Origin: Spirochaeta sp.
GTDB taxonomy: Bacteria; Spirochaetota; Spirochaetia; DSM-2461
Direction: 5' to 3'
NCBI GenBank assembly: GCA_030635565.1
Contig: DAOVYP010000150.1
Span: 1 to 6,031 of the forward strand
Length of the DNA: 6,031 nucleotides
The notes beneath the pieces are model-generated. The model did no database searches. It worked only from the letters and a program-made list of their open reading frames with translations, and was not told where the DNA came from. Positions 4,967-6,031 of the stretch are shown piece after piece. The position numbers and the translations under genes are program-made. How positions within the stretch are numbered: the stretch's first letter is position 1; each line of letters opens with the position of its first letter.

Positions 4967-6010
4967 GTGAAGTTGTTGTACGTGATTATACTGATAATAC
5001 TTCTGACCTCTGCCGCGGTCATTCCGGCATTTGAGGCCGGAGCATACATTCCTCATTACCGGCTGGAATTTCTACCGGGTGCCGAGAATTCTCTCGGGCG
5101 TCCGGCTTATGATACAGCAGCCCATGCCTGGGATGGACGTATCGTTTCCGACACTCTGGAGAAAAGACTCGCAGAACACTGGTATGAAAAAAGCTGGAGT
5201 CTCAGGCTTTCCCGGGGATATGATGCCTTCTACCTGCATATACCCTTTGATGAAAGCTTTCTATCCGGACAGACACCAGATACCCGGCAAATCTCATATC
5301 TGAAAACGATTATCAGTAAATCCAAAACTTCTGTCTATCTTTCTCTTATCGGAAATACCGTCGATTTCATGCCTGTCGTAACATCAGATAATAAACTTGA
5401 TGAATTGGTTCGCCGACTTGAGGAAATCAGCCGTAATTATGAACTGGACGGAATTGACATTGATTGGGAATTTCCCGCCAGACCAAGACAAGCTGAAAAA
5501 CAGGCCCTCATGATTATTGCCTCTGCTTTGAAGAAAAACCTGCCTGAAAAAACCGTTTTATCCATTGCTGTCAGCCGGTGGCGGCTTCCTGATGAAGATC
5601 TTTTTGATATCGTAGATGAAATACATCTGATGGCATATGACGGCTATGGGCGGCATTCCACATTTGAATCAGCTGTTGCGGATGCGGAAACCATCCTGAT
5701 GCGATTCGATCAACCTGCAAAAAAACTGATACTCGGGCTCACCTTCTATGCGCGGATCTACACCCCGGATTCGGATGAATACTGGATTGGAACAAAAAAT
5801 TACAGAGAGATCATTCGGGACTATTCACCGGTTCCGACGGAAGATGAAGCCGATGGATATTTCTTTAACAGCCCTTACACAATCGCCCGTAAGACAGAAT
5901 GGGCTCTGATGAGGGGCTTGGGCGGCGTTTTCGTATGGGAACCATTCTACGATGTAGACGGAGTGAAATCTCTCTCCACCACGATCCGTCAGGTTATCGG
6001 TGAACGCTGA
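4967..6010 (+). CDS. Secreted family 18 glycoside hydrolase (chitinase-like, 347 aa)
   Basis: This is a GH18 TIM-barrel enzyme, a family that cleaves beta-1,4 bonds next to N-acetylglucosamine in chitin, chito-oligosaccharides, peptidoglycan or glycans by substrate-assisted catalysis. The catalytic motif DGIDIDWE occupies residues 161-168, with E168 the proton donor and D164/D166 the assisting acids. MAYD (222-225) supplies the conserved Tyr-Asp, and the last barrel strand GGVFVWEP carries the conserved Trp324. Residues 1-24 form a signal peptide (KLLYVIILIILL core, probable cut after AFEA24), so it acts outside the cytoplasm. No chitin-binding, LysM or other accessory domain is present, and 347 residues is about one barrel, so the gene looks complete. 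The GTG at 4967 is the only reasonable in-frame start near the signal peptide (upstream TAA at 4922), but it lacks a good ribosome site. The upstream region carries a CRP-type palindrome. Exact substrate unknown; a cell-wall or glycan role is as likely as chitin. Confidence 0.88.
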   Translation: MKLLYVIILIILLTSAAVIPAFEAGAYIPHYRLEFLPGAENSLGRPAYDTAAHAWDGRIVSDTLEKRLAEHWYEKSWSLRLSRGYDAFYLHIPFDESFLSGQTPDTRQISYLKTIISKSKTSVYLSLIGNTVDFMPVVTSDNKLDELVRRLEEISRNYELDGIDIDWEFPARPRQAEKQALMIIASALKKNLPEKTVLSIAVSRWRLPDEDLFDIVDEIHLMAYDGYGRHSTFESAVADAETILMRFDQPAKKLILGLTFYARIYTPDSDEYWIGTKNYREIIRDYSPVPTEDEADGYFFNSPYTIARKTEWALMRGLGGVFVWEPFYDVDGVKSLSTTIRQVIGER

Positions 6011-6031
6011 AAATCATTCCTTTCCCAACCC

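Overview
The window is ordinary bacterial chromosome with mid-range base composition. It holds housekeeping genes and poorly known exported or cytoplasmic proteins, and I see no phage, insertion-sequence, CRISPR, tRNA or rRNA signature. My tentative guess is a spirochaete-like (Spirochaetota) bacterium, possibly marine or sediment-dwelling. That rests on the general look of the RbgA C-terminus and the large orphan protein, which I cannot check here, so treat it as weak.

Left part (1-1239, + strand): the last codons of an acetolactate synthase small subunit (ilvN/ilvH) are followed by a textbook intrinsic terminator (81-120). Next is a single gene for a secreted protein of unknown function (205-1239). 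It meets the next operon tail to tail, with only 2 bases between the two stop codons.

Middle part (4404 down to 1242, - strand): a tightly coupled three-gene operon, read right to left. It encodes an ArsC/Spx-like thioredoxin-fold protein (4066-4404), an uncharacterised 658-residue protein with a glycosyltransferase-like GRAEDQ segment (2090-4066), and the ribosome-assembly GTPase RbgA/YlqF. Successive genes overlap by one base (TGATG and TAGTG). The rbgA reading frame is 282 codons in total, the normal family length, but an in-frame TAG at codon 199 splits it. Everything after the stop is still recognisable RbgA C-terminus in the same frame.

Right part (4405-6010): about 560 bp without a convincing gene separates the divergent arsC-like operon from a secreted family 18 glycoside hydrolase (4967-6010) with an intact DGIDIDWE catalytic motif. 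The gap holds several palindromes. The most notable is a perfect TGTGA-N6-TCACA site about 100 bp upstream of the hydrolase start, which matches the CRP/cAMP receptor consensus.

The points most worth checking are the amber-interrupted rbgA with its odd A/T-rich patch, the orphan 658-residue protein, and the architecture of the hydrolase upstream region. I did not find a clearly new multi-gene system.
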